Assembly (NCBI RefSeq): GCF_000970795.1
Contig: NZ_KQ034028.1
Coordinates: forward strand, 197,475-261,474
Direction of reading: 5' to 3'
DNA length: 64,000 nt
From: Bombilactobacillus mellifer
Lineage (GTDB): Bacteria; Bacillota; Bacilli; Lactobacillales; Lactobacillaceae
The position numbers were made by a program, and so were the translations under genes. Under the pieces are notes generated by a model. It did no database searches. It was not told where the DNA came from and saw only the letters and a list, made by a program, of their open reading frames with translations. This document shows, piece by piece, positions 35,786-45,933 of this stretch. Positions within the stretch are counted from its first letter, which is position 1, and each line of letters opens with the position of its first letter.

Positions 35786-37081
35786 ATGGGCTTACAGCAA
35801 AATTATCAAATTAATCAAAAACAATTGCATAGTTTGGCTTTAACACAAAGTATGAAGCAATCGCTTTTTATGTTACAAACCAACTTAGCAGATTTGATAA
35901 CGTATGTGCAAGAGCAAAGCATGGCCAATCCTTTGTTTGATGTCAATCCCACGATTTCGAAGCAAGAAGTGGAATTGGCGACGGTGTTTAATAATCAGGA
36001 CACCGAACAGCCGACTTTAGAAGCGTATTTGTTGGAGCAAATCCGTTTAACCATGCGTCCCTTACCCTTGCGGGAATTAGTTTTACAACTGATTGCCCAT
36101 TTAGATGAACATGGTTATTTATTGTTATCAGATCAACAGTTGTTAGACCAATTACAAGTGACACCAGTGGCTTTGGCGGATGCCAAAGAACTACTATATA
36201 ATTTAGATCCACCCGGTGTCGGGGCCCAATCTTTACAAGAGTGTTTAATTTTACAAATGCAACTAAAAGCTGCTACGCCAACGCATCAGTTAGCCCTAGC
36301 TATTTTAGAACATGACTTTGACCAATTAATTGCCCATGACTGGTCAGCCATTGCGCAACACTGGCAGGTGCAGCGCGCACAGGTACAAGCAGCATTTGCG
36401 GCGATTCAAACACTGACTCCGTATCCGTATGTGGCCACGCCGAGACATACGGCTTATGTGGTTCCTGAATTGCTGGTGCAGCGGCAGGCGGATCGATTGT
36501 CTTTAGAAGTGACTAAATGGGGTTATCCCCAGATTGTTTTTGCCCAAGAGACCTATGATCAGCTGCGCGTAAGTACAGATCAAGCAACAAAAAGCTATGT
36601 GCAGCGCAAGTATCAAGAATACCAAACTCTGCAAAAAAATTTAGCGCGGCGCCTAACCACGCTGGCTTTAATTGGACGTTGTATTGTGAGTGCCCAGGCA
36701 CCGTTTTTCCTCCAAAAAACTACTACTTTAAAAACCCTTTTATTGCGAGATGTTGCGCAAAAATTAAGTCTCAGCGAATCGACCGTAAGTCGAACCATCA
36801 ACGATAAATATCTGCAAACCACTTTTGGCATTTTTGAACTCAAAGATTTCTTTACGAAGCGCAGTAATCCGAATTCAGAATTATCGGTGAATGAAGTACA
36901 AGCCCAGTTGCGCCAGTTAATTGCTCAAGAAGATCCCCAACATCCAATCAGTGATCAGCAATTGATGCACCTCCTACAGGCTCAAGGGATTACAATTGCT
37001 CGGCGAACAGTATCTAAATATCGCCAACAATTGGGCATTGCCAATGCACGTCGACGCAAACACCTAGTCTTAGGCAAGTAA
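35786..37081 (+). CDS. rpoN: RNA polymerase sigma-54 factor
   Basis: The 431-residue protein has the glutamine/leucine-rich activator-interaction region (SLALTQSMKQSLFMLQ, residues 18-35), the core-binding middle (LDPPGVGAQSLQECLILQM), the helix-turn-helix (LSLSESTVSRTINDKYLQTTFG) and the RpoN box ARRTVSKYR near residue 410, reading the -24 element. Length fits the short sigma-54 of lactobacilli. AGGGGGGTACAACC is the ribosome site. No enhancer-binding activator (LevR/ManR) is encoded in this window, and I see no convincing -24/-12 promoter here. Confidence 0.92.
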   Translation: MGLQQNYQINQKQLHSLALTQSMKQSLFMLQTNLADLITYVQEQSMANPLFDVNPTISKQEVELATVFNNQDTEQPTLEAYLLEQIRLTMRPLPLRELVLQLIAHLDEHGYLLLSDQQLLDQLQVTPVALADAKELLYNLDPPGVGAQSLQECLILQMQLKAATPTHQLALAILEHDFDQLIAHDWSAIAQHWQVQRAQVQAAFAAIQTLTPYPYVATPRHTAYVVPELLVQRQADRLSLEVTKWGYPQIVFAQETYDQLRVSTDQATKSYVQRKYQEYQTLQKNLARRLTTLALIGRCIVSAQAPFFLQKTTTLKTLLLRDVAQKLSLSESTVSRTINDKYLQTTFGIFELKDFFTKRSNPNSELSVNEVQAQLRQLIAQEDPQHPISDQQLMHLLQAQGITIARRTVSKYRQQLGIANARRRKHLVLGK

Positions 37082-37337
37082 CTGAAATCAAGAGTATGGA
37101 AACTTGGTGTTTGCCAACTCTCGTTTTGAAAGCAGCTGATGGCTAACGATGAGTCTGTGCTGCCTTCTTGGGAAACGAAAGCATCCAGGATTTAGCGTCT
37201 GAAGATTCTTTAATTTGTAAATAACTTTCGCTGCGGCTCAAAATTGCGGCCAAATCACAAAAGATCCTTAAAATGTGCCCCTAAAGTTGGTATGATTAAG
37301 ATGGCTTTTAATTCTAAAACTGGGAGAAGGTTCACTC

Positions 37338-38162
37338 ATGTCCGATGCCACTGAACAAATAACGACAATTGCTTTAGATCTGGATAATACTTTACTTAAT
37401 TCCCAAAAAAACATTTCCGCTGCCAATACGGCGGTTTTAAAGCAACTACATCAACAAGGCAAACGCATTGTTTTATGTACCGGTCGCGCCTTAACACTGA
37501 TTAAACCGTGGTTACAACAATTAGATTTAACGCAACCGACGGATTACTCGATTACATACAATGGCGGTTTAATTCAAAATAATGTGACGAATGAAATTCT
37601 CAGCCAAACCGTGCTGACCAAAACCGATATTGCCATTTTATATCGTGATGCCCGCAAATTAGATTTTCCATTAGATGTCTTGGGAATTGATGGGGTTTAT
37701 TCCTTAATGGAACTGGGAAAATCCGATTATGAAAACTATTTAAAACATCAATTACCTTTTAAAAATCTGACTTTTGAGCAATTGCCTGAGCATGAAGTTT
37801 ACGGCAAGGCTGTTTGTGCCACGACGGAAGCTGTCGTTCAAAGGATTCGCTACCAGTTATCTCCTGCCACCCAAGAAAAGTTTCAAATCGTGCCATCCCG
37901 ACGGGAAATGTTAGAATTTATGCCTGCTGGCGTTAATAAAGCGGCTGGCTTAAAACAATTACTAGCACATTTTGGCGATGATTTCAGTAACTTGATGGCT
38001 TTTGGTGATGAAGAAAACGATTTGGAAATGATCCAAGCTGCGGGTATCGGTGTGGCCATGGAAAATGCTATTCCTCAAGTTAAGGCTGTCGCACAAGCAG
38101 TGACCAAAAATAATGATGCTGACGGCGTGGCTTATTATTTGCGGCAATACTTTCAATTGTAA
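37338..38162 (+). CDS. Cof-type HAD-IIB phosphatase
   Basis: The 274-residue haloacid dehalogenase family protein has catalytic Asp14 and Asp16 in ALDLDNTLLNS, motif II CTGRA, motif III Lys in VNKAAGLKQLL and motif IV AFGDEENDLEMI. The cap is type IIB. Such enzymes dephosphorylate sugar phosphates or flavin precursors in the cytoplasm. GGGAGAAGG precedes the ATG. It is monocistronic with its own terminator; the substrate is unknown. Confidence 0.9.
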   Translation: MSDATEQITTIALDLDNTLLNSQKNISAANTAVLKQLHQQGKRIVLCTGRALTLIKPWLQQLDLTQPTDYSITYNGGLIQNNVTNEILSQTVLTKTDIAILYRDARKLDFPLDVLGIDGVYSLMELGKSDYENYLKHQLPFKNLTFEQLPEHEVYGKAVCATTEAVVQRIRYQLSPATQEKFQIVPSRREMLEFMPAGVNKAAGLKQLLAHFGDDFSNLMAFGDEENDLEMIQAAGIGVAMENAIPQVKAVAQAVTKNNDADGVAYYLRQYFQL

Positions 38163-38202
38163 GAAAAACCAGACAGGTTTTTCATACGAAAAGGTTAAAT
38201 AA

Positions 38203-38230
38203 AAAACCTCGTAACGAAGACGAGGTTTTT
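38203..38230. terminator. terminator after the HAD gene
   Basis: AAAACCTCGT and ACGAGGTTTTT form a ten-pair stem with an eight-base loop. It is symmetric and may serve both directions. Confidence 0.85.
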
Positions 38231-38417
38231 GTTTGAGTTTTAAGTAAAAGAACTGGAGTTTACTGGTTAGTCTGGTGCTGCAAACAACCGCCAATGCGAC
38301 ACTTGGGATCCCAATTATCAAGCGCTGTGGTTCAGTCGTCGATAAATTAGGGTCAAAAACAAAGCCTAAGTGCTCGTGCTTGTTAACGCTACTGCAGTCG
38401 ATTTATCGGTAAATTCA

Positions 38418-39695
38418 TTAATGGACGAAGGTTTGATAATAATGCTGCGCTTGTTGAGAATCATATTCTTTTTCAGATTGGCCGATAATTAGGGCAGCCA
38501 GCGAATTGCCCACGACATTGACGGCCGTACGTCCCATATCTACCAAGCGATCAACGCCGGCAATTAAGGTGAGACCCGAAGGAGGAATACCGATGGTAGA
38601 CATAGTGGCTAATAAAACAACCAAAGAAGCGCCCGGGACACCAGCCATTCCTTTAGAAGTAATCATCAGGACGATTAATAAAGTGATTTGCTGTCCAATA
38701 CTTAAATGAATTTGATAGGCTTGAGCCAAAAAGAGTGCTGCTAAAGATTGGTAAATAGCGGATCCGTCTAAATTAAAAGTGTAGCCAGTGGGAATCACGA
38801 ATGAAACGATCCCTTGACTAACACCAAGTTTATCCATTTTGTCAATAATCCGTGGCAAAGCAGCTTCCGAACTGGCAGTGGAAAAAGCTAAAATAGCTTC
38901 TTCTTTAATCACGCGCAAGAGATGAAAAATATTTAAATGAAATAAATGGGCCACAGCACCCATGACTCCAATAATGAATATTAACATCGTCAAATAGGCC
39001 AGGATAATAAAATAACCTAACGGTAGTAGAGCATTTAAACCAATTTGGGCAATAGTGGCGCCAATGAGCGCACAGACGCCAATTGGCGCGGTACGCATAA
39101 TCCAGTTAGTAACGCGAAACATGACTTGTGAAACGGCTTCTAAAAATTGGATAATAATCTGCCCTTGTTTGCCAATGGCCGCCGTACCTAAGCCAAAGAA
39201 AACACAGAAAAAAATTACGGGCAACATATTACCCTTGCTCAAAGCCGCAAAAAAATTCGTCGGAATTAATCCCATAATAATGGCCCATAATCCACTGTGA
39301 TTTTGGGCTTGCTTGGCGGATTGTAAATATTGACTAATATCACTGGTGTGTAAGTTATGTACATCAATACCTTGGCCGGGTTGAAACACATTACCGACAA
39401 TTAAGCCTAAAATAATCGCTAAAGTGGTCATAATTTCAAAATAAATCAGCGTTTTGGCACCGACGCGGCCTAATTGTTTCATGTCGCCCATATTAGCGAT
39501 ACCGACGGTTAAACAAGAAATAACAATCGGCAGCACAATCATTTGAATGAGACTAATGAACATGGAACCGATATTTTGCATCGCCGTGATCGCGGTCTTA
39601 TTTTGATAAAATACACACCCTAACACAATTCCTAAAACTAAACCAATCATAATTTGCCAGCCTAAAGTTAGGCGCGACAAATGATATTTTTTCAT
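38418..39695 (-). CDS. dicarboxylate/amino acid:cation symporter (DAACS)
   Basis: The 425-residue membrane transporter belongs to the GltP/GltT/DctA family. Visible are the serine-rich re-entrant loop AFSTASSEAALPRIIDKM, the cation motif NLDGSAIYQSLAALFLAQ and the second loop GVPGASLVVLLATM with the C-terminal DMGRTAVNVVGNSLAA. Substrates are glutamate/aspartate or C4-dicarboxylates. A dicarboxylate role would suit the citrate and fumarate genes, but they are 20 kb away, so this is speculation. It is monocistronic. Confidence 0.9.
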   Translation of the reverse strand: MKKYHLSRLTLGWQIMIGLVLGIVLGCVFYQNKTAITAMQNIGSMFISLIQMIVLPIVISCLTVGIANMGDMKQLGRVGAKTLIYFEIMTTLAIILGLIVGNVFQPGQGIDVHNLHTSDISQYLQSAKQAQNHSGLWAIIMGLIPTNFFAALSKGNMLPVIFFCVFFGLGTAAIGKQGQIIIQFLEAVSQVMFRVTNWIMRTAPIGVCALIGATIAQIGLNALLPLGYFIILAYLTMLIFIIGVMGAVAHLFHLNIFHLLRVIKEEAILAFSTASSEAALPRIIDKMDKLGVSQGIVSFVIPTGYTFNLDGSAIYQSLAALFLAQAYQIHLSIGQQITLLIVLMITSKGMAGVPGASLVVLLATMSTIGIPPSGLTLIAGVDRLVDMGRTAVNVVGNSLAALIIGQSEKEYDSQQAQHYYQTFVH

Positions 39696-39887
39696 AATTC
39701 AAACCTCACTGTCTGTCATTCATTCCACAATGGAAGGGAAGCCTTTTATTTAAACTACAACATTTTAGTATACTCTAAAAACGGGGAAGTGCTAGTTCAG
39801 AGCTAAAATCAACCCGCGAGACTAGTCAAACAATTAAAAAATTCCATATAATTACAAAATACTTTACAGTTTTTTTCAGTAATTGTT

Positions 39888-39916
39888 TTGCTTTTAGCTT
39901 AGGATTTAGGTAGAAT
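39888..39916 (+). promoter_or_regulatory. promoter of the amino acid permease gene
   Basis: TTGCTT 39888-39893 and TAGAAT 39911-39916 are 17 bases apart, 35 bases before the start codon. Confidence 0.5.
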
Positions 39917-39951
39917 GTAGGTCATTAAGATTAAAAAGGGAAGTGGATTTA

Positions 39952-41340
39952 ATGAGAGAAAACCAAGAAAAGTCATTAAATAAATCGCTCTCCTCAAGTC
40001 AAATGCAATGGATTGCGTTGGGCGGAACTATTGGGGTCGGTTTATTCATGGGCTCCGCCTCAACTATCAAGTGGACGGGCCCCTCGGTTATGTTGGCATA
40101 TGCGTTTGCCGGTTTTGTGTTATATCTGGTGATGCGGGCTTTAGGTGAGATGTTATATGTTCAGCCGATCACTGGTTCTTTTGCCGACTTTGCCACAGAG
40201 TACGTCCATCCATTAGCTGGTTATTTAACAGCTTGGAGTAATGTGTTTCAATTTCTATTGGTCGGAATTAGCGAAGTTATTGCCATCGGTAGTTATTTAC
40301 AATTTTGGTGGCCGCATTTTCCGACCTGGATTGCCGGCATTATTGTAGTGATCACTTTGTGTTTGGCCAATTTGGCCTCAGTGAAAGCTTATGGGAGTTT
40401 GGAAACTTGGTTTTCTTTAATTAAAGTTTTGACCATTATTTTCATGATTATCATTGGCTTACTGGTGATTATCTTTGGCTTTGGTAATCATGGTCATCCG
40501 GTGGGGATTAGTAATTTATGGAAAAATGGCGGCTTCTTTACCGGCGGTTTTACCGGTTTTATGTTTGCTTTATCGATCGTGGTGGGTTCTTATCAAGGTG
40601 TCGAAATCGTGGGGATTACGGCTGGAGAAGCTGCTAATCCGCAAGAAAGTATTGTCAAATCTATCAAATCGATTGTGTTACGGATTTTAATTTTCTACAT
40701 TGGCGCTATTTTTGTAATTGTATCGATTTATCCTTGGAATAAATTGGGAAGCATTGGTTCACCATTCGTGCAAACTTTTGCCAAAGTTGGGATTACTTTT
40801 GCGGCCGAAATTATTAACTTCGTGGTCTTAACGGCTGCCCTTTCTGGTTGCAATTCGGGCATTTTCAGTGCTAGCCGGATGTTATTTACCTTAGGGCAGC
40901 ATGGCAATTTGCCGCCGGCTTTTACTAAAATTTCTAAGCACAAAGTCCCTTATTGGCCAGTTTTGGTGATGGGGATTGGGATTTTATTAGGAGTGTTATT
41001 GAACGATATTTTACCATTGTTTATCCATTCAGCATCGAGTGCTTTTGTTGTCGTGTATGGTGCGAGTGTTTTACCAGGGATGATTCCATGGTTTGTGATT
41101 TTGTTAAGTCACTTAAGCTTTCGAAAACGCAATGCGGGCAAGTTGGAGAATCATCCCTTCAAGATGCCAGGCAGCCCGGTGAGTGACTACTTTGCCTTTA
41201 TCTCTTTATTAGTGATTTTGTTGTTTATGTTTGTGAATCCGGATACGCGGGTTTCGATTATCATTGGTGTAGTTTTTGAAGTCTTTATGTCTATGGTTTA
41301 TTACTGGCAACAACATCATAAACGCGTGGCAATGAGTTAA
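39952..41340 (+). CDS. amino acid permease (APC superfamily, AAT family)
   Basis: The 462-residue protein has twelve membrane helices and opens with the family motif QMQWIALGGTIGVGLFMGSASTI, then GPSVMLAYAFAG and RALGEML. The conserved CNSGIFSASRMLFTLGQHGNLP follows later. AAT-family members import neutral, aromatic or basic amino acids or D-serine/alanine/glycine with protons; the substrate here is undetermined. ATG 39952 follows AAAAAGGGAAGTGG; a GTG nine bases earlier lies within the ribosome site. Confidence 0.9.
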   Translation: MRENQEKSLNKSLSSSQMQWIALGGTIGVGLFMGSASTIKWTGPSVMLAYAFAGFVLYLVMRALGEMLYVQPITGSFADFATEYVHPLAGYLTAWSNVFQFLLVGISEVIAIGSYLQFWWPHFPTWIAGIIVVITLCLANLASVKAYGSLETWFSLIKVLTIIFMIIIGLLVIIFGFGNHGHPVGISNLWKNGGFFTGGFTGFMFALSIVVGSYQGVEIVGITAGEAANPQESIVKSIKSIVLRILIFYIGAIFVIVSIYPWNKLGSIGSPFVQTFAKVGITFAAEIINFVVLTAALSGCNSGIFSASRMLFTLGQHGNLPPAFTKISKHKVPYWPVLVMGIGILLGVLLNDILPLFIHSASSAFVVVYGASVLPGMIPWFVILLSHLSFRKRNAGKLENHPFKMPGSPVSDYFAFISLLVILLFMFVNPDTRVSIIIGVVFEVFMSMVYYWQQHHKRVAMS

Positions 41341-41356
41341 GATCATTAATAAAAAA

Positions 41357-41382
41357 AAAGCCCCCTAATTGGGGGCTTTTTT
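41357..41382. terminator. terminator shared with the end of the SGNH gene
   Basis: AAAAGCCCCC and GGGGGCTTTT form a compact stem with loop TAATT and T-runs both ways. The stop codon of the converging SGNH gene (41365-41367) lies inside the hairpin. Confidence 0.88.
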
Positions 41383-41964
41383 CAAAACGCTAGCGGATGG
41401 TGTGCGTTGCAGACAATTGTTAATTAACGGTACTAATAAATGCGTTAAAAAATCATACCCCCGTGCATTGAAAGTCAAGCCATCTTCTTGTAAATATTGT
41501 TGCGGGTGTTGTTGGGCCTGCATAGCTTTTAATAAATTAATATAAGGTAACTGATACTTACGTGCCATATGTTCACTGGCTAACTCAAATTGTAACTGGC
41601 GCGGCCAACTACGGGCCGGCTGTTTATGATAATCAATATAAGGAGGCGATACCAGAATAATTTGGGCAGGACTGAGTGCGGCAAACAAATGCGCCAAATT
41701 ATTCGTAAAAATGCCAGGTTTAATCTCATTAACTGGTAAAATATCATTAGTGCCAAAAAAAAGAACTACGACGGCTGGGTCTAAAGCACTCACATCGCGT
41801 TGAACATGAGTTAGTGCATCGGTGGTGCGATGTCCAGGTAAAGCACGATTAATGACGGTTGTTTGCGGGAAAGCTTTTTGTAAGCGTTGAGTCATTTGCG
41901 CAGTGACTTTACCATGTTCAAAACCCGCTAAAATATCATCACCGTATAAGATAATTTTTTGCAT
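41365..41964 (-). CDS. SGNH/GDSL-type esterase
   Basis: The 199-residue hydrolase has block I GDDILAGFEHG with Asp in place of the canonical Ser of GDS (GDD here), block III FGTNDILP and block V-like GLTFNARGYDFLTHLL, where the usual catalytic D-x-x-H reads N-A-R-G. AAAGGACATATAAT precedes ATG 41964. It has no signal peptide, so it is cytoplasmic. The altered nucleophile and triad positions make catalytic activity uncertain; a related lipase/acylhydrolase fold is clear. The gene is divergent to coaA. Confidence 0.78.
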   Translation of the reverse strand: MQKIILYGDDILAGFEHGKVTAQMTQRLQKAFPQTTVINRALPGHRTTDALTHVQRDVSALDPAVVVLFFGTNDILPVNEIKPGIFTNNLAHLFAALSPAQIILVSPPYIDYHKQPARSWPRQLQFELASEHMARKYQLPYINLLKAMQAQQHPQQYLQEDGLTFNARGYDFLTHLLVPLINNCLQRTPSASVLKKAPN

Positions 41965-42047
41965 ATTATATGTCCTTTGGGGCCCACAAACGGGGCCGCA
42001 GCTTTTCATTTACTATCTTTATCATAACATTTTCTGGGGGAAGTAAA

Positions 42048-42977
42048 ATGCCGGAGTTGATGAATTATAATTGTTATTCGCGCGAGGAGTGGTCGCATTT
42101 TCACGGGCAATATTTTCATAACATTACAGACGCCGATTTGGAACAGATTAAATCCGTTGATGATGAGGTTTCTTTAACGGATGTGCAACAGATTTATTCA
42201 CCCATTCGACATCTATTGCATTTGTATTTATTGAATTATCAACAATTATCACAAGCCAAGGCCCAGTTTCTCGGGCAAAAGCCGCATAAAATACCCTTTA
42301 TTATTGGCATTAGTGGCAGTGTAGCGGTGGGTAAGAGTACAACTGCCCGGCTGTTGAAAGTGATGTTGCAACGGACTTATCCACAATATAAAATAGAACA
42401 AATTACCACCGATGGTTTTTTGTATCCCAATCAGGAATTACAGCGCCGGGGAATTTTGCAGGAAAAGGGGTTTCCTTGGAGTTATGATAATCAAAAATTA
42501 TTGCAATTTTTAGAAGATGTTAAGGCCAATCGTCACCCCGTAGCGTATCCCAGTTATTCGCATGAAAACTATGACATTGTGGCCAATCAAACAAACCTAA
42601 TTGATGATCCGGACATTTTAATTATGGAGGGAATTAATGTTTTACAACTCCCCCAAAATCAACAGATTTATGTGAGTGATTATTTTGATTTTGCCATTTA
42701 TGTAGATGCTGATCCGCAGTTAATTGAACAATGGTATATTCATCGGTTTAAAGGCTTTTTGAAGGCACAACAAAAGCATCCCGATCCGCAAAACTATTAT
42801 TATCAATATCTCCAACGGCCGCCCCAAGATGTGATGGCGATGGCGCATCGGGTCTGGCGTGAAGTGAATTACAAAAACTTAGTCGAATACATTGCCCCGA
42901 CAATGAGTCGGGCGGATTTGATTTTGCATAAAACCACCGGGCATGTCATTGATCAAGTATTATTAAAAAAATACTGA
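42048..42977 (+). CDS. coaA: type I pantothenate kinase
   Basis: The 309-residue kinase phosphorylates pantothenate in the first step of CoA synthesis. It has the P-loop GISGSVAVGKS (residues 87-97), ITTDGFLYPN, SYDNQKLLQFLEDVK and EGINVLQLPQ, all type I (bacterial CoaA). ATG 42048 is placed after GGGGGAAG; upstream in-frame codons back to 41970 lack family similarity. It is divergent from the SGNH gene. Confidence 0.94.
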   Translation: MPELMNYNCYSREEWSHFHGQYFHNITDADLEQIKSVDDEVSLTDVQQIYSPIRHLLHLYLLNYQQLSQAKAQFLGQKPHKIPFIIGISGSVAVGKSTTARLLKVMLQRTYPQYKIEQITTDGFLYPNQELQRRGILQEKGFPWSYDNQKLLQFLEDVKANRHPVAYPSYSHENYDIVANQTNLIDDPDILIMEGINVLQLPQNQQIYVSDYFDFAIYVDADPQLIEQWYIHRFKGFLKAQQKHPDPQNYYYQYLQRPPQDVMAMAHRVWREVNYKNLVEYIAPTMSRADLILHKTTGHVIDQVLLKKY

Positions 42978-43182
42978 GATGACCTAGCCCACCAGTGGGA
43001 GTTCACGCGGCAATGACCACTGGACTAGGAGTGATTTTCACAGCTGAGGCTGGGACCTGGAACCAAATTGGAACTCCAGCAGAGATTCCAATCGATAGAC
43101 AGTAAAACGAGATTAGTAAGTGGTATACACTGCGAAAATTTTTTTGTACAATAAGAGTTAATTTGATAAAGGAGTGTGGCAA

Positions 43183-44718
43183 GTGCAAGCTGATAGCATC
43201 ATTGTCTTAGATTATGGCAGTCAATATAACCAATTAATTACCCGAAGAATTCGAGATCTTGGAATCTATTCTGAACTGTTACCGCATACTACTACGGCTG
43301 CGCAAATTAAGACTATGGCACCTAAAGGAATTATTTTGTCTGGTGGTCCCAATAGTGTATATGATGCCGCAGCTTTTAAAATTGATCCCGCCATTTGGCA
43401 ATTAGGCATCCCCATTCTGGGAATTTGTTATGGAATGCAATTAATGATGATGGAATTGGGCGGCCAAGTGGAAGCGGCTGGTGAGCCTGAGTATGGACAT
43501 GCCGACATTCAGATTACCAAACCAGATTCGTTATTGTTCCACAATCTGCCGTCACAGCAATTTGTGTGGATGAGTCATGGCGATCGGGTTACAGCTTTGC
43601 CGGCTGATTTTGAGACAGTGGCGATCAGTGCGAATACGCCTTATGCTGTAGTGGAAAATGCCAAACAGCGCTTATATGGGATTCAATTTCATGCTGAAGT
43701 CCGGAATACGGAATATGGTTTAGATATTTTAAAGAATTTTGCTTTTCAGATCTGCAAGGCGCAGGCTAATTGGAGTATGCAGGATTTCATTCAACAACAA
43801 ATTGACCAAATTCGTCAGACCGTTGGGAAACGGAAAGTTTTATTAGGCTTGTCTGGTGGCGTGGACTCTTCGGTCGTCGGTGTTTTATTGCATAAAGCAA
43901 TCGGCAATCAGTTAACTAGTATCTTTGTGGATCATGGTTTATTGCGCAAAGGTGAAGCCAAACAGGTCATGGATAGCTTGGAAGGTAAATTTGGGCTCAA
44001 TATTATTAAAGTTGACGCTCAAGAACGCTTTTTGAGTAAGCTTAAAGGCATCAGTGATCCGGAACAAAAACGCAAAATTATTGGTAACGAATTTATTCAA
44101 GTATTTAATGATGAAGCCCAGAAGTTAGAGGGCATTGATTTCTTAGCGCAAGGTACCTTATATACTGATGTAATCGAAAGCGGCACCAGTACCGCCCAAA
44201 CCATTAAATCCCATCATAACGTGGGAGGCTTGCCGAAGGATATGCATTTTCAATTAATCGAGCCCTTGCGGACTTTGTTTAAAGATGAAGTGCGTGAGTT
44301 AGGCGAGCGCTTGGGCATGCCGCATGATTTAGTTTGGCGCCAACCTTTTCCAGGCCCGGGCTTAGGTATTCGCGTGATTGGTGAAGTTACTCCCGAAAAA
44401 TTAAAAATGGTCCGGGATAGTGATTATATTTTACGGGAAGAAATTAAAAACGCAGGCTTAGAAAAAGAAATTTGGCAGTATTTCACCGTTTTGCCTGGTA
44501 TGCGCAGTGTAGGCGTCATGGGTGATGGGCGCACGTATGATTATACTATTGGGATTCGGGCTGTCACCTCTATTGACGGGATGACCGCGGACTTTGCCCA
44601 AATACCGTGGCAAGTATTGGCTAAAATTTCTACGCGGATTACCAATGAAGTCGATCACGTTAACCGGGTAGTCTATGATATTACTTCCAAGCCGCCCGCA
44701 ACGATCGAATGGGAATAA
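43183..44718 (+). CDS. guaA: GMP synthase (glutamine-hydrolysing)
   Basis: The 511-residue enzyme converts XMP to GMP using glutamine and ATP. The amidotransferase domain has Cys82 in GICYGMQ and His/Glu in [11 protein letters not shown] (the family usually has FHPEV). The ATP-pyrophosphatase loop is LSGGVDSSV, and the C-terminal dimer domain ends [12 protein letters not shown] 43183 lies eight bases after AAAGGAG; the GTG 43174 overlaps that site. Upstream 42978-43170 contains two hairpins (42985-43028 and 43050-43082) but not a purine riboswitch core that I can recognise. Confidence 0.95.
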   Translation: MQADSIIVLDYGSQYNQLITRRIRDLGIYSELLPHTTTAAQIKTMAPKGIILSGGPNSVYDAAAFKIDPAIWQLGIPILGICYGMQLMMMELGGQVEAAGEPEYGHADIQITKPDSLLFHNLPSQQFVWMSHGDRVTALPADFETVAISANTPYAVVENAKQRLYGIQFHAEVRNTEYGLDILKNFAFQICKAQANWSMQDFIQQQIDQIRQTVGKRKVLLGLSGGVDSSVVGVLLHKAIGNQLTSIFVDHGLLRKGEAKQVMDSLEGKFGLNIIKVDAQERFLSKLKGISDPEQKRKIIGNEFIQVFNDEAQKLEGIDFLAQGTLYTDVIESGTSTAQTIKSHHNVGGLPKDMHFQLIEPLRTLFKDEVRELGERLGMPHDLVWRQPFPGPGLGIRVIGEVTPEKLKMVRDSDYILREEIKNAGLEKEIWQYFTVLPGMRSVGVMGDGRTYDYTIGIRAVTSIDGMTADFAQIPWQVLAKISTRITNEVDHVNRVVYDITSKPPATIEWE

Positions 44719-45077
44719 GTGGGCAATATAACTGGAATGGTAAACCTTAATTTATAAGCATTGGAAGGAACCGAAATAACTCTAAAACCATAAAAAAGAT
44801 AAAGTTGTATGCCAAATATTACAAGGAATACATGGTAGAACCTTAGTAATGTCAATGATTGAAGAATATGATATTTGATTCCAAGGAATATCATGTTTGC
44901 CCAAGTATGCCAAATTAAGAAGCTCTTAGTTTAACTAAGGGCTTTTTTATGTGGAAAAATTTAATGTTGAAAATCTAGCTGTTTATGATCTGATCCTTAC
45001 CACTTATTTGAAATTTGAAAACATATTTCTACTAGTTACGTATCATAGTCAGTGTATTACAAGAGGAGATTTTTAAT
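44719..45077. other. AT-rich spacer at the boundary of the ABC/LytTR cassette
   Basis: It holds an inverted repeat ATGATATT 44868-44875 / AATATCAT 44887-44894 and a terminator (AGCTCTTAG / CTAAGGGCT then T-run, 44921-44947). The direct repeat beginning TAGT at 45034 and 45047, 13 bases apart, lies about 30 bases before the next gene and could be a LytTR site. No gene is seen. Confidence 0.45.
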
Positions 45078-45932
45078 ATGCTGATAGAAACTTATGATTT
45101 AACAAAAAAATATGGTAAAAAATTAGCCTTAAATGCGGTTAATTTAAAAATCGACAAAGGACAGCTTGTTGCCTATCTAGGTACAAACGGGGCTGGTAAA
45201 ACCACGACTATCAATCTTTTGACCGGATTATTAAAACCAACTTCAGGTGCCATAACTTATGCCGATAGCCTTAGGATGGGCATTGTATTTCAAAATAGTG
45301 TCCTAGATAACAACTTAACAGTAAAAGATAATTTGTATTTAAAAGCAAGAATGTATAAGAACTATTCAAATGAATGGTTGAATCACTTAGTTGATTTAAT
45401 TGGTATTAGAAAATATTTGAAACAAAAATATGGTACTTTATCTGGTGGTCAAAGACGTAGAGTGGATATTGCCAGAGCGTTAATTAATAAACCCAATTTA
45501 TTATTTTTAGATGAACCTACAACTGGGTTGGATTTACAGACAAGATTAGTACTTTGGCATCTTTTACAAAAACTACAACAAGAACAAGGTTTGACCATTT
45601 TTTTAACAACACATTATCTTGAAGAAGCAGAAAATGCTGATCAAATGTATATTTTGGAAAATGGAAATATTTTAGCTAGTGGTCCTGCTGCCAAAATTGA
45701 ACAGAAGTATGCACCCACAAAGTTGTTGGTCAATGTAAGAGATATTAAATTGCTCAAGACATCTCAAAAATATCAAGTGATTAATCCCAAGCTAATAGAA
45801 ATGATGTCATTGACAGCTAGTGAAACAATTGATTTCCTCAGTCTTAATCATAATGTAATTACTAATTTTGAATACTATCAAGGCTCAATAAATGATGCCT
45901 TTATTAAGATTACAGGAAAGGAATTGCAGTAA
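45078..45932 (+). CDS. ABC transporter ATP-binding protein (ABC-2 type)
   Basis: The 284-residue ATPase has Walker A GTNGAGKTTT, signature LSGGQRRRV, Walker B LLFLDEPTTGLD and switch His in TTHYLEEAENAD. The C-terminal 70 residues are an extension typical of DrrA/NatA-like drug or lantibiotic exporters. The cassette 45-47.6 kb is clearly more AT-rich than the guaA side and uses different codons (AGA, TTA). AAGAGGAGATTTTTAAT precedes the ATG. It is followed by its permease after one base. Confidence 0.9.
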   Translation: MLIETYDLTKKYGKKLALNAVNLKIDKGQLVAYLGTNGAGKTTTINLLTGLLKPTSGAITYADSLRMGIVFQNSVLDNNLTVKDNLYLKARMYKNYSNEWLNHLVDLIGIRKYLKQKYGTLSGGQRRRVDIARALINKPNLLFLDEPTTGLDLQTRLVLWHLLQKLQQEQGLTIFLTTHYLEEAENADQMYILENGNILASGPAAKIEQKYAPTKLLVNVRDIKLLKTSQKYQVINPKLIEMMSLTASETIDFLSLNHNVITNFEYYQGSINDAFIKITGKELQ

Positions 45933-45933
45933 A

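Noticed and set aside
42978-43170. Purine riboswitch before guaA
   Set aside because: Two hairpins exist but the conserved junction sequences of the purine aptamer are not visible.
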